From an uncultured Saprospiraceae bacterium (GTDB lineage Bacteria > Bacteroidota > Bacteroidia > Chitinophagales > Saprospiraceae): DNA of 8,933 nt. The notes under the pieces are model-generated. The model was not told where the DNA came from. It worked only from the letters and a program-made list of their open reading frames with translations, and did no database searches. Shown here in pieces: positions 8,501 through 8,933 of this stretch; the stretch's first letter is position 1, and the number at the start of each line of letters is the position of its first letter. Location of the stretch: positions 1 through 8,933 of the forward strand of contig CALIQO010000138.1 in the NCBI GenBank assembly GCA_938044055.1. Reading direction: 5' to 3'. A program made the position numbers and the translations under genes.

Positions 8501-8566
8501 CACGAGCAGGCAGACTAATGAAAGAAATGCCTTTACCCCTAATGCGATGATACCTACGGATTTCAT
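5543..8566 (-). CDS. Sensor histidine kinase, Reg_prop propeller sensor with LytS-type kinase core
   Basis: This is a 1007-residue membrane sensor kinase. A signal peptide (1 to about 29, ending SLIAQ) exports a long N-terminal region (30 to about 640) with propeller-type repeats: YGIQDGLEDRI to the VFTKYGVQLFNG strand (38-73), GLSNNSIGSIHYDSEEELYWIGTFNG (559-584) and GLSENETNSFAFCEDDSGKYYYGTINGL (603-630). The middle repeats are divergent. A Y_Y_Y-like beta domain (about 645-740) leads to one membrane helix (757-779) and a charged, probably coiled-coil linker. The kinase core is of the His_kinase/LytS type: phosphoacceptor His813 in QMNPHFIFN, N-box FIENAINHG (905-913), DNGIG (942-946), RGI (961-963) and TGT (995-997). 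It should autophosphorylate and pass phosphate to the adjacent REC-LytTR protein. The ligand is unknown. Unlike gut hybrid two-component proteins it lacks a fused REC/AraC output. The upstream gap holds its own putative promoter and operator. Confidence 0.95.
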   Translation of the reverse strand: MKSVGIIALGVKAFLSLVCLLVVCTSLIAQDVISKNRYGIQDGLEDRIVLKTIRDAEGKFWVFTKYGVQLFNGSRFQALIKLPIELQADRINTLSIIDNKSLLIVTDNAPYLYRLNTDNGSVAEIKEVVGASHFSVKENRLSFIDADGHPSWLLLNNFSEVFTSSIKVVTQDVKSIHQETESIWFILYKDRRLSRCEKGNCSVMSYAIDQIIGNIQDSLWVRNDTLEILKIDASGKVSSSVPSLYNRIVVQQDEQGNKLMGLSTDYRRTEKLLFFPAGGGPSIDYSSAINSSLNTIVDFFSDDYTRHILCNTYNGLTHFTLNPSVDQDYYIENIPLGNFGYLIARVFYRPHDKKVYFCREHTGLMAIDSNGKIDSLDNPEYWNAIVEEKYLYYDEKEDVVYSVNGIDSFGFQRYSFQENDFIDATLDYRPKCIRPYGENLVFFGGGKENLELKRMVGNGKVGVYDRTTGNFTPVIADIDADVYDIYAQPPFLYLATNKGVKKYTYQNNTLAYNSDITSTDIWAKYFYPTEEGFMVGTYGRGIYIVEDDKVVNHIDGDQGLSNNSIGSIHYDSEEELYWIGTFNGITVINRNYEVVNTFDVGDGLSENETNSFAFCEDDSGKYYYGTINGLSSFYPEDMMDLKRSEKMVLDKLEYYQGEGSFSRPINNGDKIDLPYGIDSFAIYYSYYDYSFYNNSSDWKYAVRARSTINQDVMSYEKNIIYIEPGSTGNRVIKIADRVHGEKEALQVSVDIQSWLEKFWWLLMFILAIVVLSFLVASLLRKRKGQKKDLIESQLQSKINELKLQSLRSQMNPHFIFNALGSIQYYIETQEINKANDYLSDFASLMRLILESAKNEFIPIQQEIKLLNLYLTLEHMRFDEKYEYNLIVDSDIDSEFSIPPMIIQPFIENAINHGLYHLTDRKGSLTVSIKPVDEDSVEVIIEDNGIGRKAAAELRRSEHISRGIQIVKDRIETLHQNNKIDVNIKIIDLETNDTSTGTKAIINFRYKS

Positions 8567-8575
8567 ATAACCTCG

Positions 8576-8583
8576 CCAAGATA
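8576..8583 (-). promoter_or_regulatory. Putative promoter -7 element of the sensor kinase gene
   Basis: Read on the minus strand this is TATCTTGG, one base off the TAnnTTTG consensus and nearly identical to the element of the stand-alone LytTR promoter. It is 9 bases before the kinase ATG, so the leader would be very short. There is no TTG at -33. Its distance of 36 bases from the nearest ACCGTT of the direct-repeat pair matches the 35 bases at the other promoter. Confidence 0.4.
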
Positions 8584-8612
8584 GATTTAATCTTTCACAT
8601 CTTAGTTTAGAT

Positions 8613-8646
8613 TAAGAGGAACGGTTGTTATGATAAGAGTATCGGT
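8613..8646 (-). promoter_or_regulatory. Putative LytTR operator upstream of the sensor kinase gene
   Basis: On the minus strand ACCGATACTCTTA (8646-8634) and ACCGTTCCTCTTA (8625-8613) repeat with a 21-base period, the same as the pair before the stand-alone LytTR gene. The proximal copy has ACCGTT, which matches the GTT core of LytTR half-sites. The intervening region also shares TCTWATCA with the other site. It begins one base after the purL stop codon, leaving no obvious room for a purL terminator. Confidence 0.58.
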
Positions 8647-8647
8647 A

Positions 8648-8933
8648 TTAGTCTTGTGACACTTCTTGCTCTAGCCATTCTCTAGCTGCTATGAAGGCCA
8701 TGGCCCATGGAGATACATAATCGTTGCGGTTATCTGGATAATGCGCCCAGTTCCATGGAAAAAATGACCGTTCTATATGAGGCATCATTACGAGATGCCG
8801 TCCGTCCTTACTGCACATCATGGCTGTGTTGTAATCGCTGCCATTCGGATTAGCAGGATACGATTCGTATCCATATTTAGCCACGATAGAATATTTTTCT
8901 TCTCCTTCTGGTAGGTGAAACTTTCCTTCTCCA
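8648..8933 (-). CDS. purL: Phosphoribosylformylglycinamidine synthase (FGAM synthase), C-terminal glutaminase end (partial)
   Basis: The minus-strand frame is open from the window edge to TAA at 8650-8648 and reads 94 residues. It does not start here: the GTG at 8884 is an internal valine in KYSIVAKYG, and the frame continues upstream as GEGKFHLPEGEEKY. The fragment is the end of the class I glutamine amidotransferase domain of large-type PurL. It includes YPANPNGS, SKDGRHLVMMPHIER with the catalytic His (codon 8779-8777) and Glu (8773-8771) of the Cys-His-Glu triad, and the WNWAHYP tail. The enzyme makes FGAM from FGAR, ATP and glutamine in purine synthesis; the ATPase domains and catalytic Cys lie outside the window. 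It runs in the same direction as the sensor kinase gene 81 bases downstream, but functional linkage is not implied. Confidence 0.95.
   Translation of the reverse strand, partial: GEGKFHLPEGEEKYSIVAKYGYESYPANPNGSDYNTAMMCSKDGRHLVMMPHIERSFFPWNWAHYPDNRNDYVSPWAMAFIAAREWLEQEVSQD

Noticed and set aside
8648..8884. A separate 78-residue gene starting at GTG 8884
   Set aside because: The frame stays open to the window edge and the upstream residues continue the PurL glutaminase domain; the GTG is an internal valine codon.
1..8933. Mobile elements, CRISPR array, tRNA or rRNA genes
   Set aside because: No transposase or integrase, no spaced repeat array, no cloverleaf or rRNA-like stretch was seen on either strand.

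Overview
The window looks like a chromosomal segment of an AT-rich Bacteroidota (Bacteroidetes) genome. The evidence is a DUF6089-type outer-membrane barrel, signal peptides ending in 'AQ', a LytS-type kinase fused to an extracytoplasmic Reg_prop propeller, LytTR regulators, -7 promoter elements of the TAnnTTTG type, and the lack of clear Shine-Dalgarno sequences. The family cannot be fixed from this much sequence; Saprospiria or a marine flavobacterial lineage are guesses. I see no mobile element, tRNA, rRNA, CRISPR array or horizontal-transfer signature, and every gap between genes is under 100 bases.

Left part, plus strand (1-3349): the C-terminal end of a probable sulfotransferase-family protein, almost touching a fold-type IV PLP aminotransferase; then a six- or seven-helix MscS-family mechanosensitive channel; then a secreted DUF6089 beta-barrel protein that starts with GTG. 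This strand converges on the minus-strand genes with only 6 bases between stop codons.

Right part, minus strand (8933 down to 3356, in transcription order): the C-terminal end of purL (FGAM synthase, glutaminase domain); a 1007-residue propeller/LytS sensor kinase; a 127-residue LytTR protein with no receiver; a full REC-LytTR response regulator; and a flavin-reductase-family protein. The kinase and the two LytTR proteins form a compact signalling cassette: the kinase senses outside the cytoplasm, the REC-LytTR protein is the obvious phosphoacceptor, and the stand-alone LytTR protein is a second DNA-binding output.

The most interesting signal is not a gene. The 81-base gap before the kinase gene and the 98-base gap before the stand-alone LytTR gene each carry a tandem pair of a 13-base element, ACCGWTnnTCTWA, repeated with exactly 21-base periodicity. 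In each case the pair sits 35 or 36 bases upstream of a TATCTTTG/TATCTTGG -7 element that has no TTG -33 box. Direct repeats two helical turns apart next to a weak promoter are the known layout of LytTR activator sites, so I infer that one or both LytTR proteins bind here and autoregulate the cassette. A degenerate single copy at similar spacing precedes the MscS gene and may be chance.
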